Notes: a model not told the origin generated them from the letters alone. A DNA stretch of 64,000 bases from Myxococcus qinghaiensis (GCF_024198215.1 NZ_JAKCFA010000003.1:372001-436000); one strand, 5' to 3'; counted from the first letter of the stretch, positions 1 to 8,526 are shown. A program made the numbers and translations.

Positions 1-2286
1 CGCCCACCGGTGGCCCTTGTACTCATGGCCGCTCCAGATGGAGAGCGGGTGCGCTCCGTTGCCGCCGTGCCCGCCGTGCGCCTCGTTGCCCGCGCGCGGG
101 TTCGCCAGGAACGCGGCCAGCTCCGCCTCTCGCACGTGCGGCCGGCCCTCCAGTCGCGAGTGAGTCTGCGTGAGCGCCAGCTTCTGCTTCTCGCCCGTGC
201 CCACCACCGTCGCCCCCGGCACCGAGCGCCGCACACGCCCGTCCACCACCGACGCCAGCGGGAAGACATTCGTCCCCACGCCGTCGCCGATGCGCCCCAC
301 CCTCGTCCGGCCGTAGCCCACCGCGACACCCAGCGCGGACGGGTGCGTCCCCGCCTGCACCAGCACGGGCAGGGACAGCGACTCGCCGCCCACGCGCACC
401 TGCACCACGTCTCCGTCGCGCAGGCCCAGCTCCTTCGCCCGCGAAGGCGCGATGAGCGCGGGGTTGCCCCAGGTGGCCTTCGTGATGGGGTCCGGCACCT
501 CGTGCAGCCAGGCGTTGTTACCGGAGGCGCCGTCACGCAGCGCCACCGAGGGGAACAGCACCAGCTCCCACTCCACGGATGGACGGGCCACCGCGCCCAG
601 CACCTTCGCCAGACCCTCCTCGCGGAAGGACAGCGGCGCCGTGGGGGCCAGAGGCAGCGTCACGACACCTCGGCGGACGGCGTCGTCCCAGAAGGCATCG
701 AAGGACGTCCCTGCTTGCGTGACGTGCGGGAAGACCTCTGCCTCCCAGCGGGCTCGCAGGAAGTCATGGTGGGACACCGGGGAATCCGCCCACTTCAGCA
801 GCGACTCCACCGCGTCCCGGGTGTCGTGCAGCGGCGCCACCGCGGGCTGGCGCAGTGAGAGCACGCCTCGTCGCGGCTCCGCGTCTCCCCACGACTCCAG
901 CGGCGTGGAGGCCGGGGCATGAAGCCTCGACAAGATGGCCGTCTCGTCCAGCCGGTCGTTGAGCGCCACGGTGAGCGGCACGCCCTTGAGAAGGGCCCCC
1001 AGCGCCGCTCCTCGCGGGTCCGCATGGGCGGGATTGACGCCGAGGAAGAGCACCGCGCCCACCCCACCCGCGCCCAGCTCGGTCAGCAGCTCGCCGTAGG
1101 ACAGGGCCTGCTCGTCCAGCTCCACGCCCTCCGTGGGCAGCACCGTGGTGCCCTCGTTGCCGAGCAACACGTTCGCCGTCGCGGCCAGCACCTGCGCGGC
1201 CACCTCATCGCCACCGCACACCACCAGCGACTCCGTGCGGTGTGACCACAGCGCGTCGGCCAGCTCGTCCAGGTGGGCCGGCTCCAGTCGCGAGGCCGGC
1301 AAGCCCGACAGTCCGGGCACGGTGCGCCCGGCCTTCACCGCCAGGCGGCGCACCACGTCGCCCAGGGCGAGCGTCACCTCGGAGGGGGCCACGACAAAGC
1401 GGCGGTCGGCGGCGGCTCCGGTGAGCGTCATCACCGGCTCAATCTGGTAATGCCGCGCCATCGCCCTTCGTCCCGCCGCGTCGCGCGCCTCGGTGTACTG
1501 GCGCGTGAAGGCCACCGGCGACACCCACGTGCCCAGGAAGTCGGCGCCGAAGCTGGCGATGACCTGGGCCCGGTCGAAGCGGTGGTCGGGCACCACGCGC
1601 GCGCCGTGCGTGAGTCGGTATGCATCACCTATCGCGGCGAGCTCGCCCAGCGGCTCGTAGCGCACGGTGCGCGCCAGGGGGTGCGCGGCGAGGAAGCGCT
1701 TCACTCCGGCTTCGGCGGTGGGCCCCATCACCCAGGGCAGCACCAGCCGGATGGCCTTGCCCGCCTCAGCCACCTTGCGCAGTCCGGCCTTCACCTCTGT
1801 GTCCAGGTCCGTCCAGGACACTCGATGGCAGTCGCGTGACGGGAAGCGGGCGCGGCTCGCGTCGTAGAGCGAGAGCACGGAGGCCTGCCCCACCGCGCAC
1901 ACGGCACCGCGCGACACGGGGTGCTCGTCGTTGCCCTCCACCTTGATGGGACGTCCGTCGCGCGTCTTCAACAACAGACCGCAGCGCGCCGAGCAGCCCT
2001 CGCAGGTGGAGGCGTACCAGAGCGCGGTGCCCGGAATGACTTCGTCCGGTCGGGACACGTAGGGGATGAGCTTCTGCACCGGAGCGCGCTGACACGCCAC
2101 CATGGCCGCGGCGGCGCTCAGGCCCATCAGCTTGAAGAAGTCGCGACGGCTGCTCGCGTCCGGCGGCGTGGCGGCGACGCCCACCGGGAGCTCCTCGGCG
2201 AACTCGTCGCGCGACGGCTCCAGCCACGCGGCATCGGTGGCCCGCTCGGCCAGGCTCTGCCAGTACTTGGGAAGGGGGTCGGACAT
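1..2286 (-). CDS. actB: ActB-like subunit of alternative complex III, N-terminal part (truncated by window edge)
   Basis: The frame is open from the ATG at 2286 to the window edge, giving about 762 residues. It starts with the extended Tat-type leader seen in ActB proteins: a conserved N-terminal segment (PLPKYWQSL, residues 5-13), a twin-arginine motif SSRRDFFKLMG at 45-55 and a hydrophobic stretch. A molybdopterin-oxidoreductase-like Fe-S motif follows (C95-x2-C98-x3-C102). ActB proteins fuse a molybdopterin-oxidoreductase-like domain to a ferredoxin-like domain and belong to the quinol:electron-acceptor alternative complex III. The ferredoxin half should lie beyond position 1. The gene starts 12 bases after the pentaheme ActA gene, and that pairing is the main support for the call. 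The start is fixed by the leader. A different molybdopterin oxidoreductase is possible but less likely. Confidence 0.88.
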   Translation of the reverse strand, partial: MSDPLPKYWQSLAERATDAAWLEPSRDEFAEELPVGVAATPPDASSRRDFFKLMGLSAAAAMVACQRAPVQKLIPYVSRPDEVIPGTALWYASTCEGCSARCGLLLKTRDGRPIKVEGNDEHPVSRGAVCAVGQASVLSLYDASRARFPSRDCHRVSWTDLDTEVKAGLRKVAEAGKAIRLVLPWVMGPTAEAGVKRFLAAHPLARTVRYEPLGELAAIGDAYRLTHGARVVPDHRFDRAQVIASFGADFLGTWVSPVAFTRQYTEARDAAGRRAMARHYQIEPVMTLTGAAADRRFVVAPSEVTLALGDVVRRLAVKAGRTVPGLSGLPASRLEPAHLDELADALWSHRTESLVVCGGDEVAAQVLAATANVLLGNEGTTVLPTEGVELDEQALSYGELLTELGAGGVGAVLFLGVNPAHADPRGAALGALLKGVPLTVALNDRLDETAILSRLHAPASTPLESWGDAEPRRGVLSLRQPAVAPLHDTRDAVESLLKWADSPVSHHDFLRARWEAEVFPHVTQAGTSFDAFWDDAVRRGVVTLPLAPTAPLSFREEGLAKVLGAVARPSVEWELVLFPSVALRDGASGNNAWLHEVPDPITKATWGNPALIAPSRAKELGLRDGDVVQVRVGGESLSLPVLVQAGTHPSALGVAVGYGRTRVGRIGDGVGTNVFPLASVVDGRVRRSVPGATVVGTGEKQKLALTQTHSRLEGRPHVREAELAAFLANPRAGNEAHGGHGGNGAHPLSIWSGHEYKGHRWA

Positions 2287-2298
2287 GGCGAGAGGTCC

Positions 2299-2922
2299 TC
2301 AGCGGTGGCAGCCCGAGCAATCCGAGGGCGGCCGGAGGATGCGGGGGGATTTCGAAGGCTCGGGGAGGGGCGTGCCGGAGGTCAGGGCCAGCAGCTCTCC
2401 CGCGCGCGGTGCGGACGGCGTCGGCGCGACAAGTGCCTCCGTCGACATCTTGCGGTGACAGTCCAGGCACCAGCCCATGGTCATGGGCTCCGCCTGCTCC
2501 ACGCGCACCATCTCCTGGACCTGGCCGTGGCACGTCTGGCACTTCAGGCCCGCGGTGACGTGGCTCGCGTGGTTGAAGAAGGCATGGTCCGGCAGGCGGT
2601 GGACCCGCACCCATTCGATGGGCGCATTCGCGGCCACCGCGGTCGCCACCTTCTGAATCTCCGGCGAGTCCTTCTTCACCTGCGTGTGGCAGTTCATGCA
2701 CACGCTGGCGGAGGGCACTCCCGCGTGACGGCTGCGCTCGGCGCCCACGTGACAGTACTGACAGTCCAGCTCGTACTGGCCCGCGTGCACGGCGTGCGAG
2801 AAGGCCACCGGCTGCGCGGGCATGTGGCCCTGCTGGTTGTTCACCGGCCCGCTGCAGCCACCCAGGCCCAGCGAGACGAGCGTACCGGCGTATCCCAGGG
2901 CCCGGAAGGAAGCGCGGCTCAT
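2299..2922 (-). CDS. actA: ActA pentaheme cytochrome c subunit of alternative complex III
   Basis: A protein of 207 residues with a signal peptide ending in a lipobox (LGGC), so probably a lipoprotein facing the periplasm. Five CxxCH heme-attachment motifs are visible in order: CQYCH, CMNCH, CQTCH, CLDCH and CSGCH, the last at the very C-terminus. Five hemes is the hallmark of the ActA subunit, which passes electrons out of alternative complex III toward cytochrome c or a terminal oxidase. Its ATG overlaps the stop of the NarI-like gene by four bases (ATGA), and actB follows 12 bases later, so the genes are co-transcribed and probably translationally coupled. The frame stays open further upstream, but the signal peptide and the overlap fix this start. 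Confidence 0.9.
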   Translation of the reverse strand: MSRASFRALGYAGTLVSLGLGGCSGPVNNQQGHMPAQPVAFSHAVHAGQYELDCQYCHVGAERSRHAGVPSASVCMNCHTQVKKDSPEIQKVATAVAANAPIEWVRVHRLPDHAFFNHASHVTAGLKCQTCHGQVQEMVRVEQAEPMTMGWCLDCHRKMSTEALVAPTPSAPRAGELLALTSGTPLPEPSKSPRILRPPSDCSGCHR

Positions 2923-3560
2923 GGCGTCTCCTCGCGAGGCGTGGCGAGCAGCCCAGGCTCGGCGGCCTCGACAGGCTCGGTCGAACGCGCCGGCGCCGAC
3001 ACACGGCTCATCCGGAAGAAGGGAGCCAGACCCAGCAGGGTGAAGCCCGCGAGCAGGTGGACCTGGAAGACAAGCGGCGCGCTCTGAATCAGCGTCGAGT
3101 CCGGCTGGACGGCCAGCACCGAGCGCAGGTACGGCACCGTCACGTGCACGTACCAGGCGGAGCTCCAGCGCAACGACACCGCCACGTACACCCCCGTGAG
3201 GACATGGGCGAACACCAGCCCCAGGGCGACCGCCGAGCCCCACTGTCTCTCCCGCGCGCGGCGCAGCGTCAGGGAGCACAGGCCCCAGCCCAGCAGCAGC
3301 GCGCCGATGAGGCTCACCGACTCCAGCGCGAACAGTCGGGACGGCGAGGCGTTGAAGGCCTGCATCGCACGCGGCGCCGCGAGGCCCAGCAAGTGGGTGA
3401 ACGCGACGACAGCCGCTCCCGCGAGCACGGCGCGACCCGCGGGCGTCCAGGGCGAGTTCGGCGCGGGTGCTTCCCGCAGCGTCAGCCTGCGGATGATGCC
3501 CGCGAGCGCGACGCCCGCCGCCACGTACGGAAAGAAGGAGAAGAGGATGGAGTCGCTCAC
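2919..3560 (-). CDS. NarI-like membrane cytochrome b subunit
   Basis: 213 residues with about five hydrophobic segments. Residues about 142-183 closely follow the C-terminal signature of the nitrate reductase gamma subunit (VPYLRSVLAVQPD, then a segment ending FQVHLLAGFTLLGLAPFFR), with candidate heme-ligand histidines at 56, 119, 139 and 168. NarI proteins oxidise quinol in the membrane through two b hemes. No nitrate reductase catalytic subunit is present. Instead the gene lies between a diheme cytochrome c gene and actA, overlapping both by four bases (ATGA). I infer that it works with these cytochromes or with alternative complex III rather than in nitrate respiration. Assignment to the NarI family is fairly secure; the partner is inferred. 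Confidence 0.8.
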   Translation of the reverse strand: MSDSILFSFFPYVAAGVALAGIIRRLTLREAPAPNSPWTPAGRAVLAGAAVVAFTHLLGLAAPRAMQAFNASPSRLFALESVSLIGALLLGWGLCSLTLRRARERQWGSAVALGLVFAHVLTGVYVAVSLRWSSAWYVHVTVPYLRSVLAVQPDSTLIQSAPLVFQVHLLAGFTLLGLAPFFRMSRVSAPARSTEPVEAAEPGLLATPREETP

Positions 3561-4399
3561 GAGTGACCTCGCGCGGACGGCGTGGTGAAGACCACCCCGA
3601 TGAAGCCCAGCGCCGCGACCAGCCCGACGACGCCCAGGTAGAAGAAGTCCCGGTCCGCGCGCGGACGGCTGCCATCACGCGAGGCGTCCGCGAGATAGGC
3701 CTTGAGGGCGTACTGCTCCTCCTCGACGAGCGGCGCCTTCGCGTACAGCGCGCCCATCATCGGCCCTTCCAGCTTCGCGAGCGCGGGCCGCATCCCCTTC
3801 TCTCCCATGCGCGCGAAGGCGAAGGTGAGGTTGGGGCCCAGCGTGCCGCCACCGGCGATGCCCAGGCCGCGCACGTCATGGCAGCTGATGCAGGCGGCGC
3901 CTCCGTTCGTGAGTGGCTCGGTGCCTTCGAAGAGGCTGCGGCCCCGCGCGACTTCTTCCGGAGTGGCGTCCGTGCCCATCTTCTCCGCGGGCGAGGGCTT
4001 GCAGCCGCCCTTCCCCTTCTGCGTGCACTCGCGGAAGAAGGCGAAGAGGCTGGTGCGCTCCGCGTCGGACAGGGCCTGGTCCGGCATGCGCACGCCGTTG
4101 AACTTCGTCAGCAGCTCGCCCGCGACGGGGTCTCCCGCGTCGATGAGCGCGCCCGGGCTCTTGATGAAGCGGGTGAGCCACGCCTCGTCGCGACGCTCCA
4201 GCACCCCGTGCAGGTCCGGACCAATCCGGTCGCCCTCGCCCACCGAGTGGCAGGTCGCACAGCGCTGGGTGAAGAGCTGCGCGCCCTGTCCAGACGCTTG
4301 AGCCAGCGCGGACGGCGCGGCCAGCACGGCCAGGAGCGGAATGATGGGGACGAGCGTTCGCTCCTGACGCGACCGTCCTCCCAGCACACGTGTCCGCAT
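3557..4399 (-). CDS. Diheme cytochrome c, C-terminally membrane-anchored
   Basis: 280 residues. The N-terminus has a signal sequence (LLAVLAAPSALA, cleavage expected after ALA). Two cytochrome c domains follow, with heme motifs CATCH and CISCH. The first domain has a typical class I distal methionine segment (NGVRMPDQALSD). A single transmembrane helix near residues 250-272 anchors the protein. It is the first gene of the operon and overlaps the NarI-like gene by four bases. The likely role is periplasmic electron transfer between the quinol-oxidising subunits and a downstream acceptor. The chosen ATG leaves a long basic N-terminus before the signal core, so a start slightly further in is possible. 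Confidence 0.82.
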   Translation of the reverse strand: MRTRVLGGRSRQERTLVPIIPLLAVLAAPSALAQASGQGAQLFTQRCATCHSVGEGDRIGPDLHGVLERRDEAWLTRFIKSPGALIDAGDPVAGELLTKFNGVRMPDQALSDAERTSLFAFFRECTQKGKGGCKPSPAEKMGTDATPEEVARGRSLFEGTEPLTNGGAACISCHDVRGLGIAGGGTLGPNLTFAFARMGEKGMRPALAKLEGPMMGALYAKAPLVEEEQYALKAYLADASRDGSRPRADRDFFYLGVVGLVAALGFIGVVFTTPSARGHS

Positions 4400-4664
4400 T
4401 GCTGCGTGCCCCTCCTCGCGGGGAAGCCGAGCCCGTTGCTCGGCACACGCGGCCTCAGTGCAACCAGGGGGCCAGGGAGCTCACTGGCTCACGGCCTCAT
4501 GGAGCACGGGAAATCATGCGAAGGGAGCGCAGCATTTGCGCCGCGCGGCACGAGCGGACGCACCGTTTGCCAGGGACGGAGGACGCTGGGAGCGACACGC
4601 GCCCTCCAGCGGAACCCTCACGAAGCCGCGCGGGGAGCGAGAGGCTCCACCCGCGCGGCACAGC
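4400..4664. other. Intergenic region upstream of the cytochrome operon
   Basis: 265 bases without a convincing gene. The region should contain the promoter of the minus-strand cytochrome operon starting at 4399 and the 3' end of the transcript from the small membrane protein gene. I could not pick out a clear -35/-10 pair, a sigma-54 site or a terminator hairpin. Confidence 0.5.
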
Positions 4665-5063
4665 TCACATCGCGGTGGTGGTGAACACGCCGCGGCCGAT
4701 GGCCATGATGCCACCGATGATGAACACGATGGCGAGCCCCACGCCCGCCAGCGGCAGCGCGTAGCCCGGCTGCGGACGACGGCGATTCACCGACAGCAGC
4801 ACCTGCGCGACGACGGCCGCCAGCACCATCAGCACGATGTGGCCGATGAGGGCCGGGTAGTAGAAGCGCGTCACCAGCACGAGGATGCCGAGCAGCACCT
4901 GGAGGTGCAGCAGCCCCGCGAAGGAGGCGCCGAGGATGCGGCCGCCCTTGTCGAACGGGCGCTTCGTGGCGAGCCCGAAGGCGAAATAGGCGATGGCCAG
5001 CACGCCCGCGAGCAGCACCAGATAGCGAAGCCCTGAGTGGGCGTAGAAGAACATTCGGTCCAT
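4665..5063 (-). CDS. Small four-helix membrane protein, unknown function
   Basis: 132 residues that are almost entirely hydrophobic, with four predicted transmembrane helices (about 12-32, 43-64, 71-91 and 102-125). There is no recognisable catalytic motif. Histidines at positions 9, 53 and 75 lie in or next to helices, compatible with heme b or quinone binding, but this is only suggestive. It lies between the cytochrome operon and a cytochrome c peroxidase gene on the same strand, 41 bases after the latter's start codon, which points to a respiratory or envelope role. I do not recognise the family with certainty. Confidence 0.75.
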   Translation of the reverse strand: MDRMFFYAHSGLRYLVLLAGVLAIAYFAFGLATKRPFDKGGRILGASFAGLLHLQVLLGILVLVTRFYYPALIGHIVLMVLAAVVAQVLLSVNRRRPQPGYALPLAGVGLAIVFIIGGIMAIGRGVFTTTAM

Positions 5064-5104
5064 GGGGCTCGCGGTTTAGCAACGCACGGGGTGAGACGCA
5101 CGTT

Positions 5105-6220
5105 TCAAGACGGATCCGGCTCGGGCGTCTTCTTCGTGCTGGGGGGAAGCGGCGGCGCGGCGATGCGCTCCCGGGGCGGCAGCTCGCCCGTGAGGCTCCG
5201 GAGGAAGGCCACCAGGTCATCCACCTCCCCGTCCGTCAGCGTCCGCGCCAGCTGGTGCTTCGCCATCAGCCGCACCATCGTCGGCAGGTCCTTCACGCTG
5301 CCGTCGTGCAGATACGGCCCCGTCCGCTCGACGTCCCGCAGCGTGGGCACCCGGAACTTGCCCCGGTCATCCTCGTTCTTCGTCGCGTCGAACCGCCCCG
5401 CGTCCGTCAGGCCCGGGTAGTCCTCCAACAGGCCGAGCTTCTGGAACGACATGCCCCCCACCGCCGGGCCGTTGTGGCACGTGGTGCAGCCCGTGAGGGC
5501 GAAGAGCTGGAGGCCGCGCAGCTCCGGCTCGGTGAGCGCGGCGTGCTCTCCCGCCAGGAAGCGGTCGAAGCGAGACGTCGTGGTGAGGCCCCGCTCGAAG
5601 GCGGCGATGGCGCGCGCGGCGTTCGTCAGCGACACCGGCTTCTTCTCTCCAGGAAACGCCTCGCGGAAGCGCGTGACGTACTCAGGAATGGAGGAGAGCG
5701 TGGACACCACGCGCCGCTCGTCGGGCATGGCCATCTCCACCGGGTTCAGGATGGGGCCCGTGGCCTGCGCCTCCAGCGTGTCCGCGCGGCCATCCCAGAA
5801 CTGCGCGATGTGCCCCGCCGCGTTGTAGACGGTGGGCGAGTTGCGCGTGCCCCTCTGCCCCCGGTGCCCGTCCGACAGCGCCTTGTTGTCCACGCCGTAG
5901 GTGTCCAGGCCGTGGCAGGTGTTGCAGGAGACATCGTGGTTCTTCGACAGACGCGGCTCGAAGAAGAGCATGCGGCCCAGCGACACCTGGGCCTCGGTGT
6001 CCTTGGGCGCGGGCTTCGCGTCCTTCGCCGGAGGCAGCGGGCGGAAGAAGTGCGCGAGCTGGTCGGGCGTCAGCAACTTCGGCGCGCGCGGCTTCGGCGC
6101 GGCCTGCTCCACCGGGGGCGTGGGAGGCGATGCGACCTCCTGCTGCCGCTCGCACGCCGTCAGTCCACCCGCGCCGAGCGAGGTCAACGTGAGCAGCGTC
6201 AGGAACCGGTTGCGCGACAT
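5105..6220 (-). CDS. Diheme cytochrome c peroxidase / MauG-family lipoprotein
   Basis: 371 residues from the ATG at 6220, which has GGAG seven bases upstream; an in-frame ATG 18 bases earlier is less well placed. The leader ends in a lipobox (LTAC, Cys23), so the protein is probably lipid-anchored in the periplasm. Two heme c motifs are visible, CNTCH at 99-103 and CTTCH at 245-249, with the family segments LFFEPRLS (85-92), FWDGRA and NPVEMAM. This layout is that of bacterial diheme cytochrome c peroxidases, which reduce hydrogen peroxide with electrons from cytochrome c; the related MauG proteins have the same architecture. Placement beside the cytochrome operon fits use of the same electron pool. 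Peroxidase versus another MauG-type oxidase cannot be decided from sequence alone. Confidence 0.88.
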   Translation of the reverse strand: MSRNRFLTLLTLTSLGAGGLTACERQQEVASPPTPPVEQAAPKPRAPKLLTPDQLAHFFRPLPPAKDAKPAPKDTEAQVSLGRMLFFEPRLSKNHDVSCNTCHGLDTYGVDNKALSDGHRGQRGTRNSPTVYNAAGHIAQFWDGRADTLEAQATGPILNPVEMAMPDERRVVSTLSSIPEYVTRFREAFPGEKKPVSLTNAARAIAAFERGLTTTSRFDRFLAGEHAALTEPELRGLQLFALTGCTTCHNGPAVGGMSFQKLGLLEDYPGLTDAGRFDATKNEDDRGKFRVPTLRDVERTGPYLHDGSVKDLPTMVRLMAKHQLARTLTDGEVDDLVAFLRSLTGELPPRERIAAPPLPPSTKKTPEPDPS

Positions 6221-6405
6221 GAGACACTCCAGGGGCATTTACCGGACCGGCACGCTACCAGTCCCGCCCCGCCATGTTGCTTGCGTCTTGATGACGCACC
6301 CCACGTCCCCTTCCAGCGTCCATCAGCCTCGACGCCGGCGGCCGCCCCTCCGCTCCCCTGCTCCACGGACATGCGGGCCTGGGCTGCGCGGTCACGGGCC
6401 AGCGG

Positions 6406-7275
6406 CTACCTCTGAAGACGGGCTCGCAGCGGCGCATCGGCGGTGTGCCGCGAGGTCGACGTGCCTGGATCCGAAGACGACGAGGAGGATGGATGCGGGA
6501 TGAACGCGCTGGGGAGACGGACGAGACGCGCGAGGACGTCGACGTGCTCGTCTGCCGCAAGTGCTTGATGCGCCGCGGCGCCAGGGCCGGTGGAGTCGAG
6601 CTGCCCCGCTGGCTCCAACGCACGCTGAGCGAGCGAGGGCTCTCCGACACCGTCCGCGTCATGCCCACCGGCTGCTTGCGGCAGTGCCCCCGAGGTCAGG
6701 TCACCGTGCTCGTCACCGGCGGAGCCCCGCAGCAAGGGACCGCCTTGATGACGGTGGATCCGCTCATGGAGCGAGAGAAGCTGCTGCGACTCATCGAAGC
6801 GCGCGCGCGTCCCGACGAGGAGCTCCTGTCGCCCGAGCCCGCCTCCGAGCCCACCAGGGACGAACACGACGAGCGGAACATCCCGTCGTAGCGGCGACGT
6901 CGCGGACGCCTCGCTGGAGGGAGGTCCGAAGAGGAGCCGGTCGACGAGCCACGCCACGCCCAGCCCCGTCGCCGTCCCCGCCGCGTCCCACGCCAGGTCC
7001 TTGAGCGAGAAGGTCGTCCCACGCCCCAGGTCGTACAGCTCCTTGCCCACGCCCACCCCGAGCGCCAGCCCGGCGCCCGTCCAGAGCCGCGCCTCGGGGG
7101 GCTCGAAGAGCAGCGCCCCGGCGCCATAGCCCACGCCCGCCAGGACGAAGCACGCCGCGAAGTGCTTCTTCTTGTCGGGGCCCAGCCACTCATCTCCAGA
7201 CGCGGCCCTCGCGGGCGTCGGCGTGGAGGACACGAGCAGCAGCGGGGCGAGCAGGCGCAAGGTGGAGGTCTGCAT
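6406..7275 (-). CDS. YfiM-like secreted or membrane protein with an unusual antisense C-terminal extension
   Basis: The N-terminal part is recognisable: a signal peptide (LLAPLLLVSSTPTPARA), then a DKKKHF segment, a glycine-rich membrane region and GVGKELYDL, a pattern found in small YfiM/DUF2279-type proteins of about 120-150 residues. After about residue 135 (below position 6870) the frame runs on without a stop for another 150 residues as the exact antisense of the ferredoxin-like gene, with low-complexity serine near the end. That extension does not look like a protein and is probably a by-product of high GC. The real gene either carries a meaningless tail or has lost its original stop. 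The family assignment of the N-terminal half is moderate; the 3' end is doubtful. Confidence 0.55.
   Translation of the reverse strand: MQTSTLRLLAPLLLVSSTPTPARAASGDEWLGPDKKKHFAACFVLAGVGYGAGALLFEPPEARLWTGAGLALGVGVGKELYDLGRGTTFSLKDLAWDAAGTATGLGVAWLVDRLLFGPPSSEASATSPLRRDVPLVVFVPGGLGGGLGRQELLVGTRARFDESQQLLSLHERIHRHQGGPLLRGSAGDEHGDLTSGALPQAAGGHDADGVGEPSLAQRALEPAGQLDSTGPGAAAHQALAADEHVDVLARLVRLPSAFIPHPSSSSSSDPGTSTSRHTADAPLRARLQR
6493..6891 (+). CDS. (2Fe-2S) ferredoxin-like domain protein
   Basis: 132 residues from the ATG at 6493, preceded by a strong purine-rich ribosome binding site (GAGGAGGATGG). It has the cysteine pattern of thioredoxin-like 2Fe-2S ferredoxins: CRKC near the start of the domain, then GCLRQCPRGQ about 45 residues later. 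It looks like the small stand-alone ferredoxins often annotated as (2Fe-2S) ferredoxin domain-containing protein. The charged C-terminal tail (from about residue 105) is variable. The coding sequence lies entirely opposite the 3' part of the long frame of the minus-strand gene at 6406-7275, so the two would overlap antisense. Confidence 0.78.
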   Translation: MRDERAGETDETREDVDVLVCRKCLMRRGARAGGVELPRWLQRTLSERGLSDTVRVMPTGCLRQCPRGQVTVLVTGGAPQQGTALMTVDPLMEREKLLRLIEARARPDEELLSPEPASEPTRDEHDERNIPS

Positions 7276-7394
7276 GAGCAGGGATGTAGCCCCCCACGGA
7301 CCGTCCAGGTGGCCCGCCCGGAGTGTGGCAGCGGAGGCTCGCGGTCGTGCGTTTTCGAGACGCGGCCCCTGGGTCGTCCTATGCTCCAGGTCGC

Positions 7395-8501
7395 GTGAAA
7401 CGACTCGGTCCCTCGTTCACCTTCCAGCAGCAATCGACCCGGCACCCCGGGCTCGATGGTGCTCGCGGCCTCGCTGTCCTCGCCATGGTGCTGGGGCACA
7501 CGCTGGACGCGCTGCTCTCACCCGAGGCTCGCCAACTGCCCTGGGTGCAGCACTACTGGAGCTTTCGCGGAATCACCGCGCCCCTCTTCCTCCTGGTGAG
7601 TGGCTGGGCCGTGGTCGCCGCCCTGGGGACCAAGCCCAACGCCGCCCGCGACACGCTCGGTCGCCGCATCCGCCGGTCGCTGTTGCTGTTGTTCCTGGGT
7701 TACTTCCTGCACTGGCCCGGCTGGCCGGCGGTGCATGACCTGGGCTGGACGGACGCCATGCTGTCGCGCGTCTTCGCCTTCGATGCGCTCCAGTGCATCG
7801 GCTTCGCGCTGTTGTTGGGCTCGGTGCTGCTCGCGCTCGTGCCCGCGCGCGGAGGCCGTCCGCTCGTCCTGCTCACCCTGGCCGTGGCCATTCCGCTGGC
7901 CAGCGTCACGATGTGGCGGCTGGGCGTGGGGCTGCCCATGCCGGTGCAGCAGTTCCTGGGCAGCGCCGAAGGCAGCCGCTTCCCCTTCTTCCCCTGGGCG
8001 GGCTTCTTCTTCGCGGGCGCCTTCGCCGCCTATGCGCTGCACCTCTTGAAGCCGGGCTGGCCGCAGGGGCTGGCGCTGCTCGCGCTGGGCGCGGGGATGC
8101 TCGGCCTCACGCACCTGACGACCGCCGACTGGGGCCCCACGAGCGCGTGGCTGGTGGCCTATCGCGTCGGCCAGGGGCTCCTCGTCCTGGGCGCGGTGAA
8201 CCTGGCCCCCGTCCGGCTCAGCGGGCTCCTGGCGCCGATAGGCCGGCTGTCGCTGTGGGTCTACGTGCTGCACCTGCCCATCGTGTACGGCTGGGCGGAC
8301 ATCGGCGGCCTCTCCGCCCGCGTGGGCCCCATCCTCGGGGTCCCCGCCGCGGCGGGCGTGGGGCTGGCCCTGCTGCTGACGTGCGCGGGCGTGGCGCGGC
8401 TCGGCCGCTGGCTGCTGGACCAGGCCCGTCCCTGGCGCGCGGGCTCCACCACGCTCAACGCCAGCCTCAGCAGCTCCACGCGGATGAGCCCTCGGGCCTG
8501 A
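7395..8501 (+). CDS. Multi-pass membrane acyltransferase (DUF1624/acyltransferase-3-like)
   Basis: About 368 residues from the GTG at 7395; an in-frame GTG at 7323 would add an unlikely basic leader. It begins with an HPGLDGARGLAVLAMVLGHT motif (Asp and His on the first helix), characteristic of membrane acyltransferases of the DUF1624/heparan-alpha-glucosaminide N-acetyltransferase and acyltransferase-3 families. About ten hydrophobic helices follow. These enzymes move acyl groups across the membrane onto sugars or other envelope molecules; the acceptor cannot be read from the sequence. It is a single gene, convergent with fxsA. An inverted repeat lies across the junction. Confidence 0.8.
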   Translation: MKRLGPSFTFQQQSTRHPGLDGARGLAVLAMVLGHTLDALLSPEARQLPWVQHYWSFRGITAPLFLLVSGWAVVAALGTKPNAARDTLGRRIRRSLLLLFLGYFLHWPGWPAVHDLGWTDAMLSRVFAFDALQCIGFALLLGSVLLALVPARGGRPLVLLTLAVAIPLASVTMWRLGVGLPMPVQQFLGSAEGSRFPFFPWAGFFFAGAFAAYALHLLKPGWPQGLALLALGAGMLGLTHLTTADWGPTSAWLVAYRVGQGLLVLGAVNLAPVRLSGLLAPIGRLSLWVYVLHLPIVYGWADIGGLSARVGPILGVPAAAGVGLALLLTCAGVARLGRWLLDQARPWRAGSTTLNASLSSSTRMSPRA

Positions 8502-8526
8502 GGCTCCGGGCCGCGCGCGGCCTCAG
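8498..8526. terminator. Possible bidirectional hairpin between convergent genes
   Basis: CTGAGGC at 8498-8504 and GCCTCAG at 8520-8526 form a seven-base inverted repeat across the 21-base gap between the acyltransferase and fxsA. There is no T-tract on either side, so termination is only suggested by position. Confidence 0.35.

Noticed and set aside
6221..6492. An RNA gene in the gap before the ferredoxin-like gene
   Set aside because: No cloverleaf, hairpin with T-tract or conserved box was found. It is most likely the two divergent promoters.
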